From Cristatella mucedo (lineage: Eukaryota > Bryozoa > Phylactolaemata > Cristatellidae), in the NCBI GenBank assembly GCA_009760855.2, contig WPIO01000172.1, forward strand, positions 503,001 through 567,000: a stretch of DNA of 64,000 nt, given 5' to 3'. The notes beneath the pieces were generated by a model. The model was not told the origin of the DNA, did not search any database, and was given only the letters and a program-made list of their open reading frames with translations. Shown here in pieces: positions 1-11,281 of this stretch. Position 1 is the stretch's first letter, and every line of letters starts with the position of its first letter. The position numbers and the translations under genes were made by a program.

Positions 1-1328
1 TCTGGGAACGGTTGAGGAGATGGTTTATTGTCGACATCAGCATTTTTGGATTGTGCATCTGTGATTCAACAATGTTTTTATAAAAACTAGACTTGGCCTT
101 TGCTAGGATCGATTGGTACGACCTACAGTAGTCTTCATATGCCTGTCGATGGACAGTTAGTCAGGATCTTTTGTATGCTTTTTCAAGCTTTCGTTTAGTA
201 GACTTGGCTAGTTTAATGTCTGTGGTAAACCATAGGCCGTCTGGGCGGGGGCGCGCAGTGCGCTTTGTCAGAGGGGCAAACTCGTCTAGCCTGTCAGCTA
301 GTGTCGTGTTGAAGCTATCTACCAATGATGACAGATCGGAGGGAGGATTGAGCAGCAGAGGTGAAGCAGATATTCTCGCACGGACAGCATCGATGTCAAG
401 GGTCTTGAGGTTTCGCGATTCACATGTTATTTTAGAGGAGGATGTGGGCGCACACTGTAGATTGAATGAGATCTGCATGTGGTCAGATAAGCATGATTTG
501 GTAATCATTAGTGATGACAAAGTGCAGTTATATGAGAAAGAGAAAATCTGGTCGAGTGTGTGACCCTTGATGTGAGTAGGGCCATGCACATGAGCCACAA
601 GAGACAATGAGTCAGTCAATGCACGAAATTCGGTGCTGAAAGCGTCAGATAAGTTATCAAAGTGAACGTTGAAATCACCCATTACGAGGAAGGATCGATT
701 TCTTGCACACAGAATCGAAATGAGATCGGAGAAATCTGAGATAAAGGAGGATTTGGTACCTGGTGGGCGATAGACTACTGCCACTATCGGTAGCTTGTTT
801 TCGGGTGAGATCAGGACAATTGATTCAAAAGACTGCTTCGAGGGTACCGCAAATGGCTTGAAGTTGAATTTCGAGCGCACGACAATAGCAACTCCACCTC
901 CAGTTTTGATTGATCTAGGGGTGTGAAAGAACGAGAAACCAGATGGAGTTGCGTCTTTAATTGTCGGACAGTTTATCGATTTCAGCCAAGTTTCAGTTAG
1001 GGCGAGCAGGTCGATACCATTTTCAGAAATAAGGTCGCTTATTACCAGAGGTTTATTGCACATTGAGCGAGGATTCCAAAGGCAAGCGTTAGGTCTGGCC
1101 GATGGGGTTACAACAGGCTTGATGACCACTAAGTTTGAGGAATTTACAGTGACGCATGTAGGGGAGCGTGCTGAGCGGTTCGAGACAAGGCTAGGAATAC
1201 CGAACGAGCTGGTACTCAGCTTGCAGGTTCCGCCCAACGAGCGGCGTCTGAGCTGGCGGTTCCGGCCACCGCAGCGGCTACTGGGTGCTTTTCTTTTGTT
1301 AATGCATAGTTCATGAATCTTAGCAACA
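1..1328 (-). mobile_element. L2-clade LINE family A, endonuclease part
   Basis: Minus-strand fragment that runs off the left edge. It carries the linker and the APE-type endonuclease region of ORF2. The same sequence occurs on the plus strand at 8300-9680, which fixes orientation and family. On the right it stops abruptly at about 1328, where plus-strand LINE B sequence begins, so the two elements lie head to head. The 1-160 part continues the ORF in a shifted frame. Confidence 0.85.
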
Positions 1329-1387
1329 ACATGCACATTCGTGCCTCCATTAAGCCCCCTCCGACCACAGCAATCGCCGTTCCTCAA
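161..1387 (-). pseudogene. LINE A endonuclease ORF (partial ORF2)
   Basis: A 408-aa open frame on the minus strand. Roughly residues 100-310 form an exonuclease-endonuclease-phosphatase (APE-like) domain. Visible motifs in order are LTETWL, GGGVAIV, VVYRPPG, VMGDFNVH and the terminal LSDH. This enzyme nicks target DNA to start target-primed reverse transcription. The first ~20 residues are read through from the opposite strand of adjacent LINE B, so the annotated start is not a natural start. The frame breaks near 161 before the reverse transcriptase, so it is a fragment and not a working gene. Family A is placed in the L2/CR1 group from the reverse transcriptase in other copies. Confidence 0.85.
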
Positions 1388-2996
1388 AATGTGACCTTTC
1401 TTAAAAGGTTCTCTGATGTTTCTGCCTGTGATGTGGCTGCCTTAATAAGGTCTAGCAAAAAGAGCTCGTCTCCTGAAGACCCTATACCTTCATCTCTGTG
1501 GTCTTCACTGGCAGACCAACTTAGCCGTGCCATAACCAAGATTTTTAATGCTTCTTTGGGAAAAGGGGTCGTCCCAAAGTCCTTCAAATCGGCAATCGTT
1601 AGACCTATTCTTAAAAAGCCTGGATTAGACACAGAGTCCTAGCAAACTATCGTCCAGTTTCCCTTCTTCCGTTCTTATCAAAGATTCTGGAAAAAATTGT
1701 TGCTAAGCAGCTAGTTGAACATATTGAAAATAATGGAATGTCAGAAACATTTCAATCAGGTTTCAAGAGGCAGCACTCTACTGAAACTGCTCTCCTCCGT
1801 GTTAACAATGATATTATACGTGGCAACGACGACGGGAATGTCACTACCCTAGCTCTGCTAGATCTGTCTGCTGCTTTTGACACCATTGATCACGAAGTTC
1901 TGCTCGAACGATTCAGAACAACGACCAGTCTGGCAGACTAAGCACTGGCGTGGTTTAAATCATACTTGTCTGATCGTGCGCAATCCGTGTCGTGTGGGGG
2001 TCAGGTCTCAGGCAAGAGAAGGTCACCTGCGGAGCCCCTCAAGGGTCTGTACTTGGTCCCTTGCTGTTCTCTATTTATACGCAACCTCTGGGAAAAGTTA
2101 TTAAGGCCCATGGAATAGGATATCACTTCTATGCTGCCGATACTCAGTTGTATTTGTCATTTAAACCGTCGGAATCTGCTGCAGCAACTGAGAAACTGAA
2201 TGGTGGCCTTGCCGATATTCGATCGTGGATGTCGGAAAACTTCTTGAAATTAAATGACGATAAAACCGAACTGCTTCTCATAGGACACCCTAAGCGTGTG
2301 GCTGGATTAAAAGGCTTTGCTGTTCTAATTGGTGATGCCATTGTGCGACCTTCACCACGTGCTCGAAATCTAGGTTTCGTGTTCGACAGCTGCCTCAATT
2401 TCAAAAGCTTCATTCAGAAGACTGCCTTTACAGCTAGCCATCACATCCGATCCCTATCCAAGATTAGAAGCTGTCTCTCACAGTGGCTTGTAAAAAATTT
2501 AACTAGCTGTTTATTTCTGTCTCGGCTTGATTATTGCAATTCCCTTTTGGCTGGGCTACCAAAGAAAGCTATTATGCCACTACAGTGAACTATGAATATG
2601 GCTGCAAAGCTGGTCTTCAAGTCCCAGCGGTTTGAGCACGTGTCTCCTTTGCTGAAAGAGCTAGGATGGTTGCCGGTTGAGCAAAGGATACAGAGCAAAG
2701 TTCTTACGCTGACCCACAAGGCCCGCCACGGCTTGACTCCTTCGTACCTAGCTGAACTGCTGCATCAGTTTCAGCCTTTTCGTGCCCTCAGGTCCTGTGT
2801 GGACAATAAATTAGCTGTCTCATTCCTCCGCTTGAAGACAGTTGGCGACAGAAGCTTTAGCTCTGCAGGTCCTAGACTGTGGAACTCGCTTCCACATTTC
2901 TTACGCAACGACAACTACTCTGCAACTGCCGACTATGGCACATCTTTTTCAGCGGTCATGAACTGCTACTTCTATGCTACTCACTACCTCAACTGA
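1313..2996 (+). pseudogene. LINE B reverse transcriptase, broken
   Basis: Pieces in three frames (about 1313-1642, 1738-1941, 1992-2588, 2592-2996) together form an L2-type reverse transcriptase and C-terminal region. Visible blocks are LDLSAAFDTIDH (finger/palm), [13 protein letters not shown] and [10 protein letters not shown]. The last is the catalytic box, with YADD altered to YAAD, which removes a metal-binding aspartate. After it come [13 protein letters not shown] and a C-terminal stretch ending near 2996. The frameshifts, stops and changed catalytic residue show an inactive relic. Confidence 0.85.
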
Positions 2997-3172
2997 TCTC
3001 CTAACTCTGCTATGCTTCCCACTTTCTCTTTGTTGCGTGAGACGAAGTCTGTTGGCTAGCGAATGCGTACCGAAAGCCGCTTAGGCTGTGAGTGGGCTAT
3101 ACAAAACTCTCCTGCGTAACACCCACATGGTCTTTATGAATTTGTGGAGTTACTGACGGAGATACATTACAT
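1329..3172 (+). mobile_element. L2-clade LINE family B, RT to 3' end
   Basis: Plus-strand copy truncated at the 5' side. It starts in the linker, spans the reverse transcriptase and C-terminal region, and ends with a 3' UTR finishing in a TACATT-like tail at about 3172. Related copies lie at 5816-7900 and 31555-33600 (RT part) and at 10319-10773 (3' part). Frame breaks and stops occur near 1640, 1940 and 2588. Host-type sequence (the 3173-3660 repeat) begins directly after the tail, so the 3' boundary is well defined. Confidence 0.85.
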
Positions 3173-3660
3173 TTGCTGTTTTTAAATACTCACTGTGGTA
3201 AGCTGTTTATTGTTAGATAGACGTTGTTAGACTTTTCTTTCTTAAGAGTATTTTAAGTATTGAATTATAAAGGAAGATCAAAATCATTACTACAAATATC
3301 ACAGGATAATCTACTATAAACCTTTGCCACTTCTTATATAAATGCATTTCCTTAAATGATCGTAACTAATGTAGAAAATAGTAAGTTGAAGAAACAGGTA
3401 AACTGAATACCTAGCTTGCCAGTTTCATTTGTGGATGCCTGCTAACTTTAGAAAAGCAAGCGGTGCTGTATCATTAAACAACTACTCTTGGGATGTCTTG
3501 AGTGCAATTCAAGACCTGAACACTCCGCACTTCTAATATGCGTGCTTTATTGAAACCGGCATCATTTGTTCCAGGTATACTATTTAGGTGTCCTAGTTTA
3601 TGACTTCCCGACTCCTGTAGCGTTTTCTGGACTTCATGAATACTTTTCATTCACATTTCA
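3173..3660 (+). repeat. Intron-derived repeat R1
   Basis: This 490-bp segment is a diverged direct copy of sequence just downstream of the exon donor in two other places (3988-4460 and 29755-30215). It begins with the same TTTGCTG stretch found 15-20 bases inside those introns, immediately after the LINE B tail. It ends near 3660, where exon sequence starts. It therefore looks like the intron of a third exon unit whose exon lies beyond the LINE insertions or was lost. Confidence 0.75.
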
Positions 3661-3668
3661 TTCTCCTT

Positions 3669-3972
3669 ATGCTAGACAGCCTCAGTGGGAATAACTCAAC
3701 AATAGCAATATGCGCCGTCGGCGAACTCCTTCAAATAACAGATCTCCAGTTCCTCAATATTGAGCAGACTACTTGCAGCATTCCCCAAGGTAGAAAGCAG
3801 AAAACGTTCACGGTACCGTTCGAACTAACGTTGCGGTCAAACGATGGTGCTGACATGACTACTTTGAACATGAGGATAAAATGCGAAGTATTTGGCAACA
3901 ACCGAACTGGTGAGAGATCGGAATTCCATGACAAGGCGTGGGTAGAGGTGTCGGCATGTAGAAAAGATGCAG
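3669..3972 (+). CDS. Partial extracellular-type exon, copy 1
   Basis: Open coding segment of about 100 codons followed by a good donor (GCAG|GTAAGC at 3973). It matches the second half of the exon at 29217-29741. Indels between the copies are 6, 3 and 3 bases and keep the frame, which argues that both diverged under coding constraint. The peptide has four cysteines (AICAV, TTCSI, IKCEV, SACRK) and potential N-glycosylation sites (NNST, NNRT), suiting a secreted or extracellular domain. The 5' half of the exon is missing: upstream of about 3669 the sequence switches to repeat R1. An AG at 3678-3679 could serve as acceptor but gives phase 2, unlike the other exons. The domain family is not recognised. 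It is probably a truncated duplicate. Confidence 0.5.
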
Positions 3973-4471
3973 GTAAGCTGATGTTTGCTGCGCTTGTCAG
4001 TACTCACTGTGCTAAGCTGTTTATTGTTAGACAGTCTGTTCTTTCTAAAGAGTATTTTAACTATTGAATTATAAAGCAAGATCTAAACGATTACTAAAGT
4101 TATCGCGGGATCAGCTACTATAAACCTTTACCACTTCCTATATAAAGGCATTTCCTTAAATGACTGTAACTAATGTAGGCAATAGTAAGTTGAAGAAACA
4201 GGTAAACTGAATAACTAGCTTGCCAATTTCATTTGTGGATTTCTGCTAACTTTTCTAAAGCAAGCAGGGCTGTATCAATTAATAACTACTCGTGGGATTT
4301 CTTGAGAGCAATTCTAGACCTGGACACTCAGCACTTCTAATATGCATGTAATACTAAAACGGCTATATGTGTTCTAGGTATACTATTTAGGTGTCCTAGT
4401 TTGTGACTTCCCGACTCATGTAGCATATTCTGGACTTCATGAATACTTGTAATCCACACTTCTTTGACTGC
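3973..4471 (+). repeat. Intron-derived repeat R2
   Basis: Intron-like sequence following exon copy 1, matching R1 (3173-3660) and R3 (29742-30229) over nearly its whole length. It ends with a pyrimidine-rich CAG (TTTGACTGCAG at 4463-4473) that could be a splice acceptor. Confidence 0.7.
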
Positions 4472-4579
4472 AGTCCAATGGATGTGACTGCTAACTATAA
4501 AGACTGGCTCAGAATCTTCAATGATTTAGCTAAGTTATGCCATTTGCTAGAATATTTCCTTAGTGAGAAGCATAGCTGA
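4472..4579 (+). other. Conserved 35-codon open segment after acceptor
   Basis: After the acceptor-like TTTGACTGCAG, a 35-codon frame ends in TGA at 4577. The duplicate at 30230-30337 has the same length with no indels. The peptide core VTANYKD is the same in both. Its right part overlaps the end of the antisense LINE B' fragment, and that minus frame is also open, so the conservation may be accidental. It could be a 3'-terminal coding exon of the duplicated unit. Confidence 0.25.
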
Positions 4580-5392
4580 TTCAGGGAAGCAGTTGAGGTG
4601 GTGAGTAGCACGGACGTAGCCGTACAGGACTGCTGAAAAAGATGAGTCGGCAGCACGAGAAGAGTTGTCATTGCGTAGGAATTGAGAAGTGAGTTACACA
4701 GTCTAGGACTTGCATAGCTCAAGCTTCTGTCGCCAACGGTCTTTAAGCGAAGGAGCGGAACCGCTAGTTTATTGTCCATACATGACCTGAGGGCACGAGG
4801 AGGCTGAACCTGGTGAAGGAGTTCAGCTAAATATGGAGGAGCGACGCCGTGGCGGGCTTTGCGGGTCAGCATAAGAACTGTGCTCTGTATCCGCTGATCA
4901 ACTAGCAGCCATCCTAGCTCTTTTAGAAAAAAAGACACGTGGTCAAACCTATGGGACTTGAAAATTAGCCTTGCAGCCATATTCACAGCCAGCTGCAATG
5001 GCCTAGGTGCTTTTGTTGGTAGCCCAGACAAAAGATAATTACAATAATCAAGAGGAGACGGAACTAAGGAGCCAGTAAAATGTTTTGCATGCCACTATGG
5101 AAGACAGCTCTTAATCTTAGAACAAGGATCGGACGTGATGGCTAGCTGTACAAGCAGTCTTCTAAATGATGCTTTTGAAATTTAGGCAGCTGTTCAAAAC
5201 GACACCTAAATTTCGACCTCGTAGTGATTGTTGCACACTACCATTGCCGATAAAAAAACAAAAGCGAAGTTTTTGCTCTGTTTTAAACAGATCGGCGAGG
5301 GTTGGTGACCTCACGCCTACAATAATTGCTGCATTGGCTTCAGCTTTCTCCTGGAGTTCGGTCTTCCGGTAAACCCACAAGAGGTACTATTC
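4560..5392 (-). mobile_element. LINE family B' fragment (C-terminal RT region)
   Basis: Minus-strand relative of LINE B. Frames at 4495-5031 and 5162-5380 match the C-terminal part of LINE B ORF2 (for example RLIFKSHRFDHVS, LGWLLVDQRIQS, YLAELLHQ). The 3' UTR differs from family B proper, so this is a separate subfamily. It is shared with the duplicate at 30320-31130, so insertion predates the segmental duplication. Confidence 0.75.
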
Positions 5393-5815
5393 CCTAAAAT
5401 AAATACTCCGGAATGTACCAGAATATCCAGATCCTAGATCATGCGATTTATTAAAAAAATGTCGATGCTAGATGTGACTCTTGCATTAGTATATTTTTTC
5501 TATCTACTTCCTAACCACTTATAATATCCGACTACTTTATTTATCCAACACCTAAGTGATAAACTATAAGTGAACTATAGAACTCACCGAAATACTGGTA
5601 AGTACTATGTAGTCGGCTAACTGATGCATGGTAACTGAACAGCGACTAGGCTTGGGCTGAGGTATAGCGAGCACTCAGTTGAAACTACTAGTGAGTTATT
5701 TTGGTACGGTGAAGCTACGCGAAGATATAAATAAGATTGGATCTGGCAAGACGTTAATGAGCCAAGAAGAATCATAAGGTGCTAGAAGGGCTTATAATGT
5801 ATATCTGAGACCACC
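5393..5815. other. Unannotated AT-rich spacer
   Basis: No ORF of interest, no recognisable element and no clear repeat beyond the duplicate copy at about 31140-31550. It is probably old intron sequence. Confidence 0.6.
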
Positions 5816-7900
5816 CCACCAGGGTTCTTATTCTATCAGTCCATGCGTTCTGACAAGGTTGATGGTGGGTCGCATTCGTTGTGGTCGAATCGTTTGCCTA
5901 TAAGATGTGCCGTTTTTCGCATGGGCGTCCTTTGAATCAGCTACAATCAGGTCTTCATCAATAACAGTGCCTCTTACTGTTGTAATATACTGACCTCCTT
6001 CTGATTGTCTAAACTTGTTTGTAGAGGAGTTTTCAGAGTTCCACCCTAAAATATTTGTGTGACAGGCCGTTAAGAATTGCTGGAGACTTCAATATTCACG
6101 TTGACAACCCCAGCAAAAGCCTGGTCCGCTCATTTCTTGACTTTCTGGAGAACTTTGGATTGGTCCAACGTGTTAATCATACCACCCATGTCGGTGGCCG
6201 TGTTCTTGATCTTGTGATCATAAAGGATGTGCTCCCAACTAACATTGCAGTGAGCCAGCTGACCCTCACAGATCATTGTACGGTCGCGTTTCCTGCTCAC
6301 TTGTACGTACACGGTAATGTCGAACTTGTCAAGTGACGTAACTTACAAAGCATTGACATAGACACATTTTTGAATCCTTTAGTGCAGGTCTTCTTAATCT
6401 GCATTCAGAATCGACCGGCAGCCTCGTGACCCTCACTGATGCAGTGAACATGGCACTCAGAGGTGCTCTTCACAATCATGCTCCCGTTCATTCTATTTGC
6501 GCACAAAGTCATGGAGATTTCTTTTCATTTAAAAAAAATTCCTAAGGATGCGACCGGTTGAGCTGAGGTTGTTGAACGTTGTTTGATGAAAGCGGAGTAA
6601 GATTCAGATCTAGTCATTTCAAAGACTTCCTTTGATTTTACACCCGTAAGCTTAAAAATACAGGCTTCTTATTTCACTCGAAAGCTGAATTCCTACCAGT
6701 CGGAATCAAAACAGACTTTTTGGACAGTAAATCATTTACTGGTCAATCCTGAGAGGTCTGACTCCCCAGATATCAGGGGCTCAGCCGATTATTTGTCAGC
6801 CTTATTTACGGAAAAAATTGTGCACATTCGTGCCTCCATAAAGCCATCCCCGATTAAAGCGATAGTGGAATCATGGCCTGCGACTTTCCTTAAAAGGTTT
6901 TCAGAGGTTCCAGCATGTGATGTAGCTACCTGAATAAGATCTAGCACTAAGAGCTCATCTCCTGGAGACCATATACCATCATCTCTGTGATCTTCACTTG
7001 CTGACCAACTTAGCCCTACCATAACCGAGATTTTTAATGGTTCTTTGGGAAAAGGGGTCATACCCAAGATCTTCGGATCGGCAATCGTTAGACCCATACT
7101 TAAAAAGCCTGGATTGGATACAAAGGTCCTTGCAAACTATCGCCCAGTTTTCCTTCTTCCTTTCTCGTCAAAGATTTTTGAAAAGATTGTTGCTAAGCAG
7201 CTATTTGAACATATTGAAAAGAATGAAACGTCAGAAATATTTCAATCAGATTTCAAAAGGCAGCACTGTACTGAAACTGCTCTCCTCCGTGTTAACAACG
7301 ACATTCTGTGCAGCAACGATGACGGAAATGTCGTCTGCGTAGCTCAGCTAGATCTGGCAGCTGCCTTCGAAACCATTGATCACGATTTTCTATTTAAACG
7401 ATTGAGAATAACGATCGGTCTGGAGGACAAAGCACCGGTGTGGTTTAAATCGTAGTTGTCTGATTGTGTCCAATCCGTGTCGTATGGGGGTAATTTCTCA
7501 ATGAGAGACGGGTCACCTGCGGAGTCACTCAAGGCTCCATACTCGGTTCGCTGCTGTTCTCCATTTATACTCAGCTTCTGGGAATAGTGATTAAGGCCCA
7601 TGGAATAGAATATAACTTTTAAGGTAACGGTACTCAGCTGTATTTTTCAGTCAAACCGTCGGAATCTGCTGCAGCAACTGAGAAGCTGAATGCTTGCCTT
7701 GCCGATATTCGATCTTGGGTGTCGGAAAACTTCTTGAAAATAAATGACGATAAAACCAAACTGCAGCTCACAGGACACCCTAAGCGTGCGGCTGGCTTAA
7801 AAGGCTTTGCTCTATCAGGAGCGAGAGAATCAAGCAACTTAACACAAATTTGCCCAAACGTCGAAGTCGAAACAGTACTCGGTAGCACTGCAGTTCGATT
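5816..7900 (+). mobile_element. LINE family B, endonuclease to RT, decayed
   Basis: Plus-strand LINE B copy containing the C-terminal half of the endonuclease (GDFNIHVDN near 6070, the family's GDFN catalytic motif, then TLTDH near 6265). The linker follows, then RT to about 7810 (NYRPVFLLPFSSKIFEK; LDLAAAFETIDH with T changed; SENFLKINDDKT). Stops and frameshifts are frequent. The RT box and the family 3' end are missing: after about 7830 the sequence is unrelated to LINE B. The same decayed copy recurs at 31555-33600. Confidence 0.8.
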
Positions 7901-8096
7901 ATAATTTTACATTATCTTACTTTATATTTTGGAATACCTTCGCAAGGCGCACGACTGAAAAAGAGACGTGATGTCACAAATAAATGGACCTACTTGGATG
8001 TGGTAGCACTGTATAGTCACTTACAGTAGGCCAACATGACTGCGACTGATGTAGTTGTTTAGTTAAAGTTCAATTTTGAACAGGACACAAAACTGC
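7901..8096 (-). mobile_element. LINE A fragment (internal ORF2 piece)
   Basis: Short diverged minus-strand piece of LINE A ORF2, equivalent to about 52170-52310 of the best copy. Shared landmarks are a GATGTCACAAAT...ACTTGGATGTGGTAG stretch and the later ACATGACTG...CTGATGTGGT-like stretch. The duplicate is at 33620-33830. The left part, 7901-7960, is not assigned. Confidence 0.6.
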
Positions 8097-8617
8097 TTTC
8101 CGAAGGTAATCGAATGCGGAAACGATACAGCTAAGACCTGTTTGAAGTTATTGTGATTGTTATTTGAGCGTAGTGCGTAAGAATTTAAGTGCCTATGGAT
8201 ATCTAAATGCTTATCGCTTCGGGCTGCCTGGTCTCCCAAGACGGCGGCTGCTTTAGCTAGGCCGACGGCTAGTAACCTGCACATTAGTTGTGATCGCCAG
8301 CAGCTGTTATCGCTTCGTCGTCGTAGATCAAATGCATTCCTAGATATTAATGTTGTTGCTAAGATTCATGAATTATGTAATAGCAAAAAAAAGCACGCTG
8401 TAGCCGCCGAGGTGGCCGAAACCGCCAGGTCAGGCACAGCTTGTTCATCTGGAAGTGTGGGCCAAGTACCCACTCTTTGGTATTCCTAGCATTGTCTAGA
8501 AACGTTCAGCACGCTCCCCCACATGCGTCAATGTAAATCTCTCTAATTTAGTGGTCATCAGGCATGTTGTAAATTCCATCGGCCAGACTTAACGATTGCC
8601 TTTGGATTACTTGCTCA

Positions 8618-9259
8618 ATGTGCAATAACCATCTGGTAATAAGCGACCTTATTTCTGAAAATAGTATCGACCTGCTCACCCTAACTGAAACTTGGCTAAA
8701 ATCGATAAACTGCCCGACAATAAAAGACGCTACCCTGTCTGCTTTCTGGTTCTTTCACACCCCTAGATCGACCGAAACTGGAGGTGGAGTTGCCATTATC
8801 CTGAGTTCGAAATTCAACTTCCAGCCATTTGCAGTACCCTCGAAGCAGTCTTTTGAATCAATTGTCTTGGTCTCGTTCGAAAACAAGCTACCAATAGTGG
8901 CAGTAGTCTATCACCCACCAGGTACCAAATCCTCCTTTATCTCAGATTTCTCCGATCTCATTTCGATTCTGTGTGCAAGAAATAGATCCTTCCTCGTAAT
9001 GGGTGATTTCAACGTTCACATTGATAACTTATCTGAAGCTTTCTGCATCGAATTTTGTGCATTGACTGACTCATTGTCTCTTGTGGCTCATGTGCATGGC
9101 CGTACTCACATCAAGAGTAACACACTCAACCAAATTTTCTCATACGACTGCACTTTGTCATCACCACTTATCACCAAATCCTGCTTATCTGACCACATGC
9201 AGACCTCATTCAATCTACAGTGTGTGCCCACCTCCTCCTCTACAATAAAATGTGAATAG
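8618..9259 (+). pseudogene. LINE A endonuclease ORF
   Basis: A 213-aa open frame covering nearly the whole APE-like endonuclease domain. Motifs are LTETWL, GGGVAII, VVYHPPG, VMGDFNVH, THIKSNTL and SDHMQ. It ends at a stop near 9257. The ORF2 linker resumes at about 9350-9961 (for example FTTDIKLAWSTKRKLEKAY). Catalytic residues recognisable in the family (E of TETW, D and N of GDFN, D and H of SDH) are all present, so this domain is better preserved than the rest of the copy. Confidence 0.85.
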
Positions 9260-10310
9260 CGAAACCTCAAGACCATTAACATCGTTGCTGTCCGTGCGAG
9301 AATATCTGCTTTACCTCTGCTGCTCGGTACTCCCTCCGATCTGTCATCATTGGTAGATATATACAACACGACACTAGCTGACACGCTCGATGTGTTTGCA
9401 CCTCTTAAAAAGCACACTGTGCGCCCCCCCCGCCCAGACGGCCTATGGTTTACCACAGACATTAAACTAGCGTGGTCTACTAAGCGAAAGCTTGAAAAAG
9501 CATACACAAGATCCGGACTAACTGTCCATCGACAGGCATATGAAGACAACTGTAGGTCATACCAATCGATCCTGGCAAAGGCCAAATCTAGCTTCTATAG
9601 AAACATTGTTGAATCACATATGGACAATCCAAATATGCTTATGTCAAGTATAAACCATCTCCTCAACCGCTCCCAGGGAAGCTCCTTACCTAATGATCCT
9701 TGTGATGATCTAGCCGATCGCTTCTCTCGATTCTTTCTGCAGAAGATCGACAAGATCAGGGAATCCATCCCTGCGATGACAACGTCTCCACTAGAATGCT
9801 GCTCCCCGATTCCTGACTGCACCTCAATGTCTGCATTTAAGCAGGTCACTAGTGATCTAGTCCTGAAGTTCATATCCCATCATAGAAGACAACAAGTACT
9901 CTGGACCCTATACCCACTGTCCTGCTCATACGTTGCATTGATCTGCTGCTGCCATGCATAACTAACATCATTAATATGTAATTAGCCACAGGTCGTGTCC
10001 CAGCACCTTCCGAAAAAGCTGTAGTCAGGCCACTTCTCAAGAAAGCTACACTAGACCGTGAGAACTTAAGCAACTACCGCCCAGTCTCTCTTCTACCATT
10101 CCTATAAAAAATACTGGAACTGGTCGTCGCAGACCAACTAAACTCATATACCGAAACCTCATACCTTGCTAGTAAGTTCGAGTCTGGCTTTAGAGCTAAT
10201 CACTCCACAGATTCAGCATTGCTTAGGGTATACAACGACCTACTTAGGAATGCAGATATGGTTAGAGTGTCTCTGCTTGCATTGCTCGATCTTTCGGCAG
10301 CTTTTGATAC

Positions 10311-10318
10311 CATCGATC
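10311..10318 (+). repeat. Target-site duplication, left copy
   Basis: CATCGATC directly before the nested LINE B fragment. The identical octamer lies at 10774-10781. Removing the insert plus one octamer puts the two LINE A RT halves back in frame across the AFDTIDHKV region. Confidence 0.85.
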
Positions 10319-10773
10319 CTAGCTGAACTGCTGCATCATTCGTATCTAGCTGAACTGCTGCATCAGTTTCAGCCGGTTCGCGCCCTCAGGTCCTGTGTGG
10401 ACAATAAATTAGCTGTCCCATTCCTCCGCTTAAAGACAGTTGGCGACAGAAGATTCAGCTCTGCAGGTCCTAGACTGTGGAACTCGCTTCCACAATTCTT
10501 ACGCAACGGCATCTGCTCTCCAACTGCCGACTCTGGCACATCTTTTTCAGCGGTCCTGAACTGCTACTTCTAAGCTACTCGCTACCTCAACTGCTCTCCT
10601 AACTCTGCAATGCTTCCCACTTCCTCTTTGTTGCGTGAAACGAAGTCTGTTGGCTACTGAATGCGTACCGATAGCCGATTAGGCTGTGAGTGCGGTATAC
10701 AAATCTCTCCTGTCTAACACCCACATAGTCTTTATGACTTTGTGGAGTTACTGACGGAGATACATGACGTGAA
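10319..10773 (+). mobile_element. LINE B 3' fragment nested in LINE A
   Basis: 5'-truncated LINE B holding the last part of ORF2 (YLAELLHQFQPVRAL, then FLRLKTVGDRRFSSAG) and the 3' UTR to the ...GGAGATACATGACGTGAA end. The first 55 bases hold a short duplicated unit (CTAGCTGAACTGCTGCATCA twice). Flanked by CATCGATC on both sides. Confidence 0.9.
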
Positions 10774-11281
10774 CATCGATCACAAAGTTCTTCTAGAGCG
10801 CCTCTCATCTCGCCTAGGCATCACCGGCACCGCTCTGCAGTGGTCAAGGTGCTATCTCAGTGGGAGACTCCAGAGTATTGACGTGAATGGTCAAAGATCA
10901 TCTGAAGTACCTCTGAATTATGGCGTACCTCAGGACTCTGTGCTGGGTCCGGTTCTTTTCACGGTTTATACTCTCCCACTTGATGATGTGATTGGCAAGC
11001 ACAATCTAGGCTTTCACTTCTATGCGGATGACACTCAGTCGTACCTTTGCTTTGATCCCTCCCAGCCTTCGATCACCTCATTCTCTCAACTTTTTGATTC
11101 TCTCAACTCACTTGCTGCGTGTATCGATGACATCTGCGCATGGATGGAAGCAAATTTTCTGGAACTAAATGACGATAAATCAAACTTACTAAATATGGGA
11201 AAACCCAGTGTGATTTACAAATTGGAAAGGCTGACTCTCAAAATTGGCTCTGCCAGCATATCTCCAGTTAAGTCAGCTTGA
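10742..11281 (+). pseudogene. LINE A reverse transcriptase, second half
   Basis: Open frame from the palm to the thumb of the LINE A RT. It contains [27 protein letters not shown] (G to D in the usual PQGS) and [12 protein letters not shown] with the catalytic YADD intact, then EANFLELNDDKSN. The first ~12 residues come from the inserted LINE B tail, so the start is artificial. A stop at 11279 and later frameshifts end it. Confidence 0.85.
10774..10781 (+). repeat. Target-site duplication, right copy
   Basis: CATCGATC immediately after the nested LINE B fragment, identical to 10311-10318. Confidence 0.85.

Larger units (their letters stand above)
3669..8096 (+). repeat. Segmental duplication, copy 1
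   Basis: Direct-orientation duplicate of 29431-33832. The left junction falls inside the exon, right after repeat R1. The right junction is near the end of a LINE A fragment, just before the LINE A copy at 8097. Confidence 0.9.

Noticed and set aside
171..563. Plus-strand 130-aa ORF
   Set aside because: Antisense shadow of the LINE A endonuclease; the same applies to the minus ORF 9106-9585 opposite 8618-9585.
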